64,000 bases of DNA from Hygrocybe punicea. Lineage: Eukaryota; Basidiomycota; Agaricomycetes; Agaricales; Hygrophoraceae. Numbering within the stretch: the first letter of the stretch is position 1; each line of letters starts with the position of its first letter. A program made the position numbers and the translations under genes. Below, piece after piece: positions 35,101-46,886 of the stretch. Under the pieces are notes generated by a model. The model was not told the origin of the DNA and did no database searches. It worked only from the letters and a program-made list of their open reading frames with translations. The DNA is taken from contig OY744463.1 of the NCBI GenBank assembly GCA_963556145.1, positions 5,890,001-5,954,000 on the forward strand. The letters are read 5' to 3'.

Positions 35101-37105
35101 GCTAGGAAAATGGAAGATGGTGAACATGTTATTCCAGAAACAGATGAAGAGAAACTTTGTTTCCAATTAATTAAAGATATTGATCATGTAGGAAGTCATG
35201 TAAAAGGATCACTGACAAGCAAGAAATATATGAGAAATGAAGTCTGGTCTCTGATGTCCTTTGTCGGTGCACCTTCCTGGTTCATTACATTTTCACCTGC
35301 AGATAACATGCACCCACTCTCCTTATATTATGCTGATACAAAAGAAACATTCACACCTGAGCTTAGAGGATATGATGAGCGCTATAGACTTATTGCAGAA
35401 AATCCAGTGGCTGGTGCTAGATTCTTTCACTTTATGGTAGAACTATTTATCAAACATGTCCTTGGAGTTGGATCAAACCATTCTGGCTTTTATGGCAACA
35501 CCAAGGCATACTATGGCACAGTGGAGCAACAAGGATGTCTCACCCTTCACATGCACATGCTACTATGGCTCAAACGATGTTTGTCACCTCAGGAAATCAG
35601 AGATAGAATCATGGATCCAAAATCAGATTTTCAACAAGCTTTTGTTCAGTATTTGGAAAGTGTGCACATTGGTGAATTCATGACTGGGACTATGGATGAA
35701 GTCAAAGCCAAGAAATCTGAACAAGAAGACTATAAAGATCCCACTCAGACTCTACCTGAAGCACCCCCACCTATGTGTACAATTAGGCATGATGTGAACA
35801 GTAACAACAATTGTCATGATTGCAAACAAGATAATTTATGGTGGAAGAGATTTGAAAACACTGTTGATCATTTGATCTTATGCTCCAATGTTCATAATTG
35901 TGGTAGAAATAGTTCAAACAATGAGAAAGTCCAGAGAAAAGATAGACCAAGTTGCATGAACAAACATGGTAAATGCAAAGCTAGATTTCCAAGACCTTTG
36001 TTTGAATCAACACAAGTAGACCCAAAAACAGGTGCATTGAATATGAAGAAGGGTGAAGCTTGGATCAATACATTGACACCACTTGTGACATTTCTACTGC
36101 GTTGCAATTCTGATGTTACAAGTCTTCTTTCTGGTACCGCAATCAAAGCAATTGTAGCATATATTTCTGACTATATTACAAAGCCTGGATTGAAAACCTA
36201 TAGCATATTTGATACCATTAGAAGTGTGTTTGATAGGAACTCAGAAATGCTTGGAGGATCCATGAAAAGAAAAGACAAAGCTAGAAAACTCATCACCCAG
36301 ATCATAAATGCTTTGACTGCAAAACTTGAAATTGGTGGACCAATGGCTTCAATGTATCTGCTTGGGAACCCTGACCATTATACCAGTCACAAATTCATTC
36401 CTGTTTATTGGAGAAACTATGTGAAAGAAGTCCAGAAAGCTTGGAATTCAGATGAAAATGATGACATGCAAGTTGACTCTGAAAAAGTTGTACTGCACAA
36501 TCAAAAGGGAAAATTCATAGGATTATCTGCTGTACATGACTACATTTACAGACCAGCTCATTATGAAGACATGAATTTATATGAATGGGTGCAAGGTGCA
36601 GAAAGAGTCAAGAGAAACATTCAAAAACCTCATGATGAAATAAACAGTGATGATGAGTTAGATGTCTTGGAATCTGAGCCACAAACTGCAACTCACAAAA
36701 AAACTTCGAGATCTAATGTATCTACCAGTAATGACTTGAGCATAGAATTTGATGATCTGAACATCAAAGATGATGACACTTTCATAGAATGTGAGTCAGA
36801 GGACAATGAGTCTGATACCACTAAGTCTGTGCAAGAAGACACCAAGCATTTCCTAGAATATCACCCATTATATGAGACACACTGCATAGAATTCAGTGAA
36901 AAGAAGCAGCATGTTGTTCCAAACTTTGTTGGTGGTTCACTGCCCAGACGTGATAGAGGAGACAGAGAATACTATTGCATCACAATGCTCACTCTGTTCA
37001 AACCATGGAGATCTGGCAATGACCTCAAAAGTAACCTAGAATCATGGGATGAAGCATTCACTGATCATGAATTCACTGACAGGCAATTAGAAATTATGGA
37101 CAACT
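32028..37105 (+). pseudogene. Helitron Rep-helicase, 5' part (Rep), frameshifted and cut by copia
   Basis: The open frame starts at 32028, but similarity to the third copy (61260 on) begins only at about 32935 (GGGKANIFSF), so the hydrophobic first stretch may be leader. Then come a SAP-like LTIANLKVIAAHHSI (about 33127), tandem 19-residue repeats (33310-33850), Cys pairs (CAVCGI, CKKCC), the Helitron-like N-terminal block LMYYDKRFQKDLHFPLIAFN (about 34927-34990), the HUH motif LTLHMHMLLWL (about 35539-35571) and the Rep tyrosine motif AYISDYITKPG (about 36157-36190). At about 34391-34400 one extra base shifts the frame relative to copy 3. The copia element enters at 37106, between MDNL-type residues and the helicase. 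The Rep nicks and joins DNA through the Tyr. Confidence 0.75.
33310..33850 (+). repeat. 57-bp tandem repeats coding a 19-residue unit
   Basis: The unit AVQKFQSENPDKHAKQNLA is repeated about eight times, three of them identical, with diverged units at both ends. The third Helitron copy has a corresponding set with AVQRYNLQHPEKHQQQNIA. Frame is kept because 57 is a multiple of three. The basic, His/Gln-rich units might contact DNA, which is a guess. Confidence 0.8.
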
Positions 37106-37391
37106 TGTTAGGTTGTGATGAGTCACTCTACCACAAGAGAGTATGAACTTAGTAGATTTCGAAGATTGTGGCTGATTGTTTGTATCTATTTGTCCCAAAG
37201 CGGTCAAACCTGGTGGGGAGCTCACTGTGTATCCTCAGTATTCACAGTGACCTCCTACCAGGTGAGTAGTGTAGTTTTGTATCACACAATATATTAGTAT
37301 TCACAGTGACCTCCTACCAGGTGAGTAGTGTAGTTTTGTATCACACAATATATTAGTATTCACAGTGACCTCCTACCAGTTTATTTCAATA
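37106..37391 (+). repeat. 5' LTR with an expanded 59-bp repeat
   Basis: Begins TGTTAGG, ends TTTCAATA. The block AGTATTCACAGTGACC recurs at 37237, 37296 and 37355, exactly 59 bp apart, against two occurrences in the 3' LTR. Each unit contains CAGGTGAGT, a perfect match to a splice-donor consensus. The length difference (286 versus 227) equals one unit. Confidence 0.9.
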
Positions 37392-37402
37392 GGTTATGAG
37401 CC
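37392..37402 (+). promoter_or_regulatory. Primer-binding site, initiator-tRNA-Met half-tRNA type
   Basis: GGTTATGAGCC follows the LTR without a gap and is complementary to GGCTCATAACC, the anticodon-loop region of initiator tRNA-Met (the CAT is the anticodon). Use of an internally cut initiator tRNA is known for Drosophila copia and some relatives; here it is read from sequence. Confidence 0.8.
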
Positions 37403-38146
37403 TTGCGCTCTAGCTTAACGAATAACCGCCCCCCCTTCGCCCAAACCGTTTGTTACTACGCCGAATCGATTGGGAACAACTATCGTACGCTAAAACCTCG
37501 CCGTTCCCGAGATCGACCCCTGTTTTCGACAACTACCCATCGGACCGACTCGAATCGTTGTCAGCACTTGCTTCGGCACGTATACTTTGCCCTAGCAACA
37601 GTACAACGTCCTCGTCTTAGCGCTTCGTCGTCCGGAGTCGATTTACTTCGCCTGTGTTAGTAACTTCAGAACAGTTTATTGCTGTTTCTGAGTCTATTTG
37701 GGTTTTGGGCTACTGTGGTTGTGTGAGGTCATTGTAGGCCACTTTTTGGGCTTGGGTTAGGCTTGATTTCGTCTCAAATAGGTGTGTGGGGTGTGCATCC
37801 ATCTTTTCTGACAGTTCTACCTGTTGGGAGTGGTTATTGGTCTGTTGAGAAAGGACTAGAACAAGGCCAAGTCATAGTGAAGTGCTACTTCCCTGGGCCT
37901 CCTCTGGAGTGTTACCCCAGTTGCTACTGCACCTCTCATTGTGATACAGCATGTAGGGAGATTGGGCTGGCGGGTATTCAGTTGCCTCCCCTTCAGATTT
38001 TGGTCTGAAGACTCTCCATTTTCAACTACTGCTGTCCTGAGCCGATTTCGTCTGATTGAGAACAGACTGTTAATCTCTCTGCTTTAAGGAGACTGTTTCC
38101 AGCTTCACTTCCTACCACACCCCCCACATCTAACTAGAGTCGTATA

Positions 38147-41100
38147 TTGAGCACCATCATGTCTTCTGACACTAAACGTACATTCCCCGCTCTCTCCAGC
38201 TCCAATTGGGGTCAGTGGTCTGACAACATGGAGGCTTATTTAGCCACCAAGGAGCTTTGGGAATACGTTGATGGTTCTACGCCCCAGCCCGTGCCAGCTG
38301 ATGCTGCACATCCTACTGCTGCTGAGAAGAAAGAGCTTGCTGAGTGGAAGAGGAAAGCTGCAAAAGCTAGTGGGGAGATTTGGCTTGCACTGGAGGACAA
38401 CCAGAAAGTGCACGTAAAAGCCTCAAAGGGGAATCCTGTTGCTATGTGGAAGGCCTTGGAGGCAGTCCACCTCCAAAAACGGCCAGGCGCTCGTTTCAAC
38501 GCCTACAAAATCCTGTTCAGCACTCGCAAAGATGACAATGAGACGCTCACTGAGCTCATGGCTCGTGCTGACAAGGCCATGTAGGACATTCAAGCCCTGC
38601 GTCCACCTGGATTCACCCTTGACGACCTCGACAAAGAACTCCTTTCCATGAGTCTCATCCTCGCTCTCCCCTCCGAATTCGATAACTTTGCCTCATCGCT
38701 ACTCCTCCTCGACACTCTTGACCTCGACAAACTCAAATCTGCATTCCAAAATGAAGAAAGCCAACGTCTTGCGCGCACCCTTGGTACTTCATCCCACCTT
38801 GCTTCATTCGCTTCAAAAGTCACCTGCTATTTTTGTGGAAAAGAGGGCCATGTTGAGAGGGACTGCTCATTGAAGCAGAAAGCCTCAGCTGAGGCCAAAA
38901 AGCAGGGTGGCAACAAGCAGGGTCAGGGAAACCAACGGGCTTGGAAGCGCAGACAAAATGCAAAGGAGGCCTCCCAAGACATTCCTGAGAGCGCTCCTGT
39001 GCAAGCCAGCAATATTGCTGTTGTTGAGTTTGCAGGCAATGCAAGTTATCTTCCTCCTTCTCACCGCAGCAATTGGCTGCAATCTCGAGCATGCACTGAC
39101 TGGAACCCGGATACAGGTGCCACATCACATATGACACCCCACCGACACTGGTTTCGCTCCTATTCCCCTCACATTGTCCCAATTCGCCTTGCCAATGATT
39201 CAATCATCTACTCGGCTGGGATGGGATCTGTTGAGTTTCAACCAGTCGCTAGGAGTATACCCCTGTATCCTGTTGTATTCCATGACGTCCTTCATGTACC
39301 TGATCTTGGCAGTAATCTACTCTCTCTGTTTTACCTCACACGTCAGAAAGGCTTCAAAATAGCCATTGAGGATGACAGGGTTCTGTTCCATCAGCAGAAC
39401 CAACTTCGTTTTACTGCCACTGTTGACATTCACAACGTCGGGTACTTGGACGGCAAAGTCATTGTGCCCCAGTCTCAGTCTGCTCACGCAGTTAGCACTT
39501 GTCCCCTGGATCTCACTCTCTGGCATCGTCGTTGTTCCCATCTCAATTTTGCTGATGTGGAACTCATGCACAAGAACAAGCTCGTCACAGGGATGGTGAT
39601 CAAGTCTCAGTCTACTCCTGATCCCATCTGTGAACCATGCATCTTTGGAAAGCAACACCGTCATGACATTCCCAAAACAGCCACTCGTCGCACTCAGATT
39701 CTTAACCTCATCCACATGGATCTGAAGGGCCCACTGCCTGTGCAAACAGCAGAGGGCTATCGCTATTGGGAACTGTTCATTGATGACAAGTGACGCTGGA
39801 AAACTGTTGCTTTCCTCAAGAAAAAGAGTGATGCATTGGCTTCATTCAAGCTGTTCAAGGCAGATGCAGAGAACCAGACTGGCAGGAGAATCCGGTCTAC
39901 CAGGGATGACAAAGGAGGTGAATACATTGGCCATGAATATGTTGACTTCTGTGCCAGTGAGGGAATCAAATGCCAACACACTGAACCAAATGAACCCCAT
40001 CAGAATGGAGTTGCAGAACGTGCCAATCGTGATGTAGCTGGTGGCGCTACTGCACTCCTGGTTCAGGCAAAACTCCCTCCCTCCTTCTGGAAGCTAGCTG
40101 TGGCAGCCTTTGTGCACACCAGCAATAGGACACCTACCTCTGCATTGGATGGAGAGACACCCTACTATGTCTGGAAACGTAAACGGCCTGACATTTCTTA
40201 CTTTCGAGTGTTTGGTTGCTTGGCGTATGTGCTGGTTCACAAGGAAAAGAGGAAAGCACTGCAACCACACTCAAAGAAGTGTATCTTTGTTGGCTATCCA
40301 GAAGGTGTCAAAGCATGGAAATTCTGGGACCCAGTAGAAAAGCGGATTATAATCAGTAGCCATGCAGTATTTGATGAGCGGTGTTTCCCTGGGAACTCTC
40401 CCACTGCCATTAACCTTGTCTCTGAGCCACCTGTTGTGGAGGCTCCTCCCAAACATCCTGGAGTGGTGCTCCATCCAGAGGGAGATGATGACAATGGTGA
40501 TGAAGCACCTGCTCCTGCTGCTGAAAATGATCCTGCACCTGGTGTTCCACTTCCTGCTGCTCCTCCAGTAGGTCCTGTTCGCAATCCAGCACCTGTTCTT
40601 CCACCTCCCAAACGCACGAATCCCCCCAGGTCCAGTCGTCCTCAAGGCTCCCTCAATGAATCTGCACTAGAGAGAAAGTACTTCACTCAGCCTGTGCCCC
40701 TACCTCAAACTCCTCCCCCATCTTCAGCTACACCCACTCCTGATCCCTTGCTTATGCCTCCTGTAAATCCAGCGCCAGCTCCAGCTCCAGCTTCAACTTC
40801 AACTCCATCAACTACATCTGTACATGACTCAAGCAGTGATGATGAACTCGATCTCCTGCCCAGAGATGAAAGTGATGATGAATTGGAATATGCTGATGCT
40901 GTCAGAGCAGGTCTGGCTTTTGTCACAGAAGGCCAACATCATGCCTACTTGACTTGGGATCAAGCAGTTGAATATGCATTCAATACCTCTGAGTGGGCAT
41001 GCAAGACAGTCAATCATGATGGAGAGCCAAACTCCTATGCTGAAGCAATGTCTCGCCCAGAAGAGGAGAGGAAACTCTGGCACAAAGCTGCTCTAGATGA

Positions 41101-42595
41101 GATTCAGGCCTTGATTGAGAATGGCACCTTTGATCTGGTTCAGCTTCCACCTGGCCACAAAGCTATTGGCAGCCGCTGGGTGTTCAAAGTCAAAAAGAAT
41201 GCTGATGGATCTATTGAGCGTCGCAAAGGGAGATTGGTGGCCCAAGGATATTCGCAACGCCCAGGCTTTGATTTCACTGAAACATTTGCTCCTACTCCAA
41301 AATGGGCTGCTTTACGCGCCATCCTGGCATTGGCTGCACTTGAGGATCTCCATTTGGAGAGTGTAGACATTTCATCTGCATTTCTCAATGGAACCCTTGA
41401 AGAAGAAGTCTACATGCGCCAGCCAGAGGGATTTGTTGAGAAGAGCAATGATTGGGTCTGGCATTTGCAGAAGTCACTCTATGGGCTCAAACAGGCTGGA
41501 AGGTGCTGGCACAAGAAGCTCAATGCTGTCTTGGAGTCAATGGGCTTCAGGAGGATTGTTTGTGAACACAGCATCTGGATTTATGGCAAGGAGGACATGC
41601 GCATTATCATTCCAGTCTTTATTGATGACATGACCATTGCCTGCAAGTCCAAAGAGAAAATCAATCAGGTCATTGCAGAACTCAAGTTGCACTTCAAGCT
41701 CCGAGAACTGGGACCCACGTCATGGCTGTTGGGTGTTGAAATCATCAGAGACAGATCCAAGCGCACCCTGTCACTTTCTCAGTGCCAGTACATTCTCACA
41801 CTGCTGGAACGCTTTGGACTCTCTGATTGCAACTCACTCAGCACTCCCATGGATCCTGGCTTGAAACTCAGCAATGACATGTCTCCTACATCCTCCAAAG
41901 ACATTGAGGAGATGCGTGCTGTTCCATACCTCCAAGCAGTTGGTGCATTGATGTATCTTGCCACTGCTACTCGTCCTGACATTGCCTATGCTGTTGGTGT
42001 ACTTGCCCGGTTCAACAAGAATCCTGGAATGACCCACTGGAAAGCAGTGAAACATCTCTTCCGCTACCTCAAAGGCACTCTCGACCTCAAGCTTACCTAT
42101 GCACCTGATCCCACATCTACTCAATTGTTCACCACGTACACCGATGCAGACCATGGTGGCAATCTTGACAATGGACGATCCACAAGTGGTTATGTGGTGA
42201 AGATGGGCACTGGTGCAATCAGCTGGTCAAGCAAGCTTCAAGGGATTGTTGCGCTGTCAACCACAGAAGCAGAGTATGTTGCATCAACCTCTGCTGGCCA
42301 GGAAATCCTTTGGTTGCGGAATCTGTTCACTGAACTGGGATACACCATCACCACCTCCTCACCACTTCTCATTGATAACCAATCTGCAATATCTGTTGCC
42401 AAGAATCCTGAGCATCATGGACGCATGAAACACTTGGATCTGCGGTTCTACTGGTTGCGTGATGAAGTGGAGAAGGGCAACATTAATGTGATGCATGTCA
42501 GGACAGATGATATGCCTGCAGACATCTTGACTAAAGCTCTTGGCCGGCCTAAGGTGATTGCTATGGTGGAAATGTTGGGATTGAGAAACTTGTAG
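38147..42595 (+). pseudogene. Copia gag-pol polyprotein, two in-frame stops
   Basis: One frame from ATG 38147 (SSNWGQWSDNMEAYL gag start) to the stop at 42593-42595, broken only by TAG (38582-38584) and TGA (39791-39793). Domains in order: gag, CCHC knuckle CYFCGKEGHVERDC (about 38824-38865), protease DTGATSHM (about 39111-39134), the GAG-pre-integrase block LWHRRCSHLN, integrase with catalytic D, D and E (TRDDKGGEY, EPNEPHQNGVAERANR; about 39700-40030), a Pro-rich linker, reverse transcriptase SRWVFKVKKNADG and VFIDDMTI (the usual YVDD is FIDD; about 41170-41640), and RNase H with YTDADHGG and STTEAEY (about 42136-42280). Each stop is one transition from a plausible sense codon (TAG from CAG, TGA from CGA). 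The rest is open, so loss is recent. Polyproteins of this kind drive reverse transcription and integration. Confidence 0.9.
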
Positions 42596-42607
42596 AGTTG
42601 CCTGATC

Positions 42608-42616
42608 AAGAGGGAG
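42608..42616 (+). promoter_or_regulatory. Polypurine tract
   Basis: AAGAGGGAG directly precedes the 3' LTR, the expected position of the plus-strand primer site. Confidence 0.8.
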
Positions 42617-42843
42617 TGTTAGGTTGTGATGAGTCACTCTACCACAAGAGAGTATGGACTTAGTAGATTTCGAAGATTGTGGCTGATTGTTTGTATCTAT
42701 TTGTCCCAAAGCGGTCAAACCTGGTGGGGAGCTCACTGTGTATCCTCAGTATTCACAGTGACCTCCTACCAGGTGAGTAGTGTAGTTTTGTATCACACAA
42801 TATATTAGTATTCACAGTGACCTCCTACCAGTTTATTTCAATA
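42617..42843 (+). repeat. 3' LTR, 227 bp
   Basis: Same ends as the 5' LTR, with a single 59-bp unit fewer and one base difference near the start (GGACTTAG versus GAACTTAG). Confidence 0.9.
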
Positions 42844-42848
42844 CAACT

Positions 42849-45800
42849 TTAATCTGAGATATGAATGCTTAGATGCTAGAGATGACTATTCTGCTCAGCT
42901 TAGACAAGGAGCAGTTTTGGATGGTACTTGTCCTCAATTTATGACTTCAGACATGATTTCACACTTGGATGATGACAACATTCAAAATGGTGGTGACTTT
43001 GGAGATGACAATTATGAGCAGGACAAAAACAACACAGAGTATGGCACTAACAAATACTCTGAACTTGGTCAACATGGTAGACTGATCAAAGCTCAAATGG
43101 ATGCCACTGAAAACATTGTCAGAAACATTGGTTGGCTTGATCCATGTCCAGATGGTTCTATTACTGTAAATTCTGCTCCACTTGAAGTTGAAATGAATCA
43201 ACCTGGTAGTCAATGGAAACAACTTGTTCAAGAACAGAGACAAGAAATACTAGATGAGCGCAATCAATATATTCCTGCAAACTCAAAGTCTGTTTCACAC
43301 AAAACATATGCTGATGCAAATGAAAACAATGTGATCATTGTGGACCAGTCATACTTGATGCAATCTTTCAGAGCTGCAAATGCACAGAGACAACAGGTAA
43401 TTGATGCCACAGTTAGAAAATTCAGCTTGAACACTGAGCAGAAAAGAGCCTTTAGGATTATTGCAAATCACACTTCGTCTCCCAGCAGTGACCAGTTGAA
43501 AATGAATATTGCTGGAATGGCTGGCACTGGAAAATCACAAGTCAAAGCAGTTGTTGATTTCTTTGACAATGTACATGAGTCTCACAGATTTGTTATTCTT
43601 GGTCCTACTGGTACATCTGCAGCGCTACAAAATGGCTCAACTTATCACTACTTCTTGGGCATCAATCCAAACATGTCAAATAGAAATGAAGCAATGGGTA
43701 TTGCTCAGCTCAAGGGTAGATTAGAAGGAGTTGACTATATATTCATTGATGAAGTTTCAATGCTGTCTTGTCATGATCTCTACAAAATCAGTGCGAGACT
43801 GGCTAAAGCTTTGAACATACATGACATCCCATTTGGTGGAATCAACATGATATTTGCTGGAGACTTTGCTCAGTTACCACCAGTTGGAGGTGCACCATTG
43901 TACAGTGGAACAGTTGGCACTCAGATCACATCAGCATTGACGACACACTCTCAGGAAACTGCAATTGGAAAAGCACTCTGGCATCAAGTAACCACAGTTG
44001 TGATTCTCAGAGAAAACATGAGACAGAGGACCCAAACAGCTGAAGATGCATTGTTCAGAACTGCCCTTGTCAACATGCGCTATGGCAAATGTACCGCACA
44101 TGACATTCAATTTTTGAGATCCAGAATTGCAGGCAAGCGTCCAGACCAGCCCAATGTTGCCTCCAAATTTTTTAGAAATGTTCCTATCATATGTGGCATT
44201 CACTCACAGAAGGATCAGATTAATCTTCTTGGATGTGAAAGATTTGCTTCTGACACCAACCAGAACTTGACCAACTTCTATTCCATTGACAAGTGGGGAA
44301 AAGACAAGGATTCTGTTAGACGCAAGTCCAAATCAAAAGCTATACATCAATCCAGTGACATAGACTGTGATACACAAAGAGAGATATGGAAAGTGCGACA
44401 TGCTGCAACTGACAATTTTCCTGGAAAACTCTCATTGTGTCTTGGTATGCCTGTCATGCTTCGCAACAATGATGCCACTGAGCTCTGCATTACAAAAGGA
44501 CAAGAGGGATTTGTTGTTGGCTGGCAGTCAATGAAAGCAAGTCATGGCAGAAGAGTACTTGACACCTTGTTTGTTGAACTAGACAAACCTCCAAAGCTGG
44601 TGCAGATTCCAGGACTTCCTGACAATGTGGTGCCCATTGTAAAAAACACCAAGACAATTCAGTGTGTATTTCCAAATGACCTGAAGGAATCCATTGAGAG
44701 ACAACAAGTCTGGGTGCTTCCTAACTTTGCAATGACTGCTCATGCTGCTCAAGGAAAAACACGTCCATTCAATGTTGTGCATTTAAACAGTTGCTTCAAC
44801 CATATGTCATATTATTCTTCATTGTCTAGAAGTGCTTCTGCTGCTGGAACTGTAATAATTCAAGGCTTTGACACTAAAGTGATCACTAGAGGGTGTTCTG
44901 GATATCTTAGACAAGAATTTAGAGAACTAGAATTGCTTGATGAGATTACCAGGCTCAGATATGAAGGTGCTTTACCTGACCACATTGATGCTGGTACACG
45001 CTCTGTTATGCTTCAAAACTTTCAGCAATGGAAGGGAATTCACTATGTTCCAGCCAAAACTGATAATGCTCTTAAATGGTCACCAACTGATCCATTGCTA
45101 TTGGCTCGTACAGTCCCTGATAGCCCATGGCAATTGGTTGAAAAAGGCAAAGGAAAACAGAAAGCAGGTGTAATTGCAACTTCATTTGTCCCAGCAAAAG
45201 GCTCAGTTGCTATTGGTTCAACCCAAAAACATTCACTGGACACAAATAATGAACCAGTAGCTAAAAGGCCTCGGATCAGCAAAGACCATGTAAACCAAGG
45301 ATCAACAAACAAGCAACAGGTCATTAACTCTCCAGCTGGACTGATCTGGGATAGAAATGACTATAGTTGTGCATATGACTCATTGTTGGTGATTCTGTTC
45401 AATCTGTGGAAAGACAATCATGTGAAGTGGTCTACAGTATTCCGAAGCATGAATGATCATTTCACCACATTGTCTCATGGTTTTTCCAAGGTGTTGCACA
45501 AAAATGTGGCATTTGAACAGCTAAGAGATCACCTTAGAACTACACTGCATAACATGAATCCTACAGACTTTCCTAGAGGCACTGTGGGCATCAGTGTTGC
45601 AAATCTGGCTATGGAGTTGTTTAAAGTCAATAACATTGTAGCCTCTTCTCAACATGAATGTTCTCAATGTGACTTTGCAGAAGAACCCATTGATGACAGA
45701 CTAGGCTATGTGTTACATGCTGATGACACCATTAAACAGTCTACCATGAAGTGGATTGATACCTTGTCACAGAAAACCAATAGAAGATGTCCTGATTGCA

Positions 45801-46131
45801 ACAGCAGAATGAAACAACTTGTATTTTATAATGAAGCACCACACATTCTTGTTCTAGAGTATCCATTCAAAAACATTGAAACCAGTCATAGACTAGAATT
45901 TGTTTCAGAGACTGACACAAAGACATTAGAACTTAGGCATTGTATATCATGGTCAATATCATTTCACATCACGTATTATTACTCCACAGAAACAGGTATG
46001 GTATCATAATGGAATGATTACAGGCAACTCTTGTTCCAGAGAGACTGACCTTACACAACTTTCAGACCATGATATCAGACACTGTAGAAATAGAAACCTA
46101 GTACTAGCTATTTATGCTCAGAGCCTTTGAG
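42849..46131 (+). pseudogene. Helitron Rep-helicase, 3' part: Pif1-type helicase and cysteine-protease-like C-terminus
   Basis: Continues the frame after the copia target site. Walker A GMAGTGKS (about 43515-43538), Walker B FIDEVSM (about 43742-43762), FAGDFAQLPPV (about 43855-43887) and AMTAHAAQGKTRPF (about 44728-44770) identify a Pif1-type superfamily 1 helicase, the usual partner of Helitron Rep. One residue is missing right after Walker A compared with copy 2 (an in-frame three-base loss). The C-terminal 250 residues have a Cys box (YSCAYDSLLVILFNLW, about 45362-45410), two CxxC pairs (about 45655-45670 and 45790-45806) and a His block that is intact in copy 2 (YHDEYHFTSRI). This matches the layout of ubiquitin-specific-type proteases, by resemblance only. 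A frameshift near 45937 precedes the His block. Confidence 0.7.
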
Positions 46132-46555
46132 CATCCTCCTTGAGGTCAAGCACGGCTTTCTTCATGTGGTAATCTGTTGTGTAGCATTCAAGGTCATGGA
46201 GAAGTAGGGTTGAGCAAATGTGAGTTAATTGTCAGCACACTGTTTGGGGGGCAGTTGTATTTGGCAGTTGACCTGTTGCTCCCTGAGCAATTGCTTCATG
46301 GCTGAGAGTGTTGCATGATGGTGCAACACAGGGGAGATGGCAGGTAGAGAGGAGGTTGATGAAGACTCAAGACACTCTTATGTAGATTTATTTATTTTAT
46401 GCTACTTTATGTGTGGCAGAGGTGGGAGGTGGGCTTAGTAGATCAATATGCAATATGCAACACATGCTATGTATCTTATGCCATATGTAACATGCTTTAT
46501 GCAATTTTGTTAATTCAGCAAAGAAGTGGGGAGGGGGAAAAAAGAACTCGTTCAT

Positions 46556-46573
46556 GCCATGCGCAGCATTGGC
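46556..46573 (+). terminator. Helitron 3' terminal hairpin
   Basis: GCCATGC (46556-46562) pairs with GCATTGGC (46566-46573, one bulge) over a three-base loop, 12 nt before the end. A hairpin close to the 3' end is the termination signal in known Helitrons. Confidence 0.65.
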
Positions 46574-46886
46574 CCACTAAACAAGTTAGTGTTGCCACGG
46601 CTCGGCTCATAAGCCGCGAGCCGTATTTAAGCTGAGCCGAGCCGTAGAAACGGCTCATGGCTTGTAGTAGCTTCGCTTAATGAGCTTATGGCTCGCTCAT
46701 GGCTGGAGCGGCTGGAGCGGCTGGAGCCATTCCCGATTTGGAAATAAATGTCTCCTGGATATCCAGCGCGTTCCTCCTTGCTCCCTGGACCAGCCGAGCC
46801 CCTTGAAGTACAAAGCATGCTGAGATGACACAGCGACGGGCTGCGCGAAACCCACACCGGTCCACGGGCACTAAATATGACCATGG

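Larger units (their letters stand above)
37101..42848 (+). mobile_element. Ty1/copia LTR retrotransposon, near full length, nested in the Helitron
   Basis: Flanked by the 5-bp target duplication CAACT (37101-37105 and 42844-42848). LTRs are 286 and 227 bp, differing only by one substitution and one extra 59-bp unit, so insertion is recent. Gene order gag, protease, integrase, reverse transcriptase, RNase H is the copia (Pseudoviridae) order. Two nonsense codons break gag-pol. The insertion falls in the Helitron coding region, so the Helitron is older. Confidence 0.9.
30453..46585 (+). mobile_element. Large autonomous-type Helitron, termini visible, with nested copia
   Basis: The left end is TTATGAGTTCTTTTAATTTA at 30453 and the right end is GGCCCACTAAACAAG at 46585. 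Both termini are the same as those of the gene-less short copies at 20715-22060 and 55096-56156, which therefore appear to be its nonautonomous partners. GAGTTCTTTT (30457-30466) is the exact reverse complement of AAAAGAACTC (46540-46549), an inverted repeat that is terminal on the left and about 36 bp inside on the right. Such asymmetric inverted repeats are described for the noncanonical Helitron2 group; assignment there is inference. A 3' hairpin (46556-46573) lies 12 nt before the end. Without the copia the element is about 10.4 kb. It encodes a Rep-helicase on the plus strand. Confidence 0.75.

Noticed and set aside
37115..37297. 60-codon frame also found at 42626 and 51450
   Set aside because: It lies within the LTR and recurs because the LTR does; no sign of a gene.
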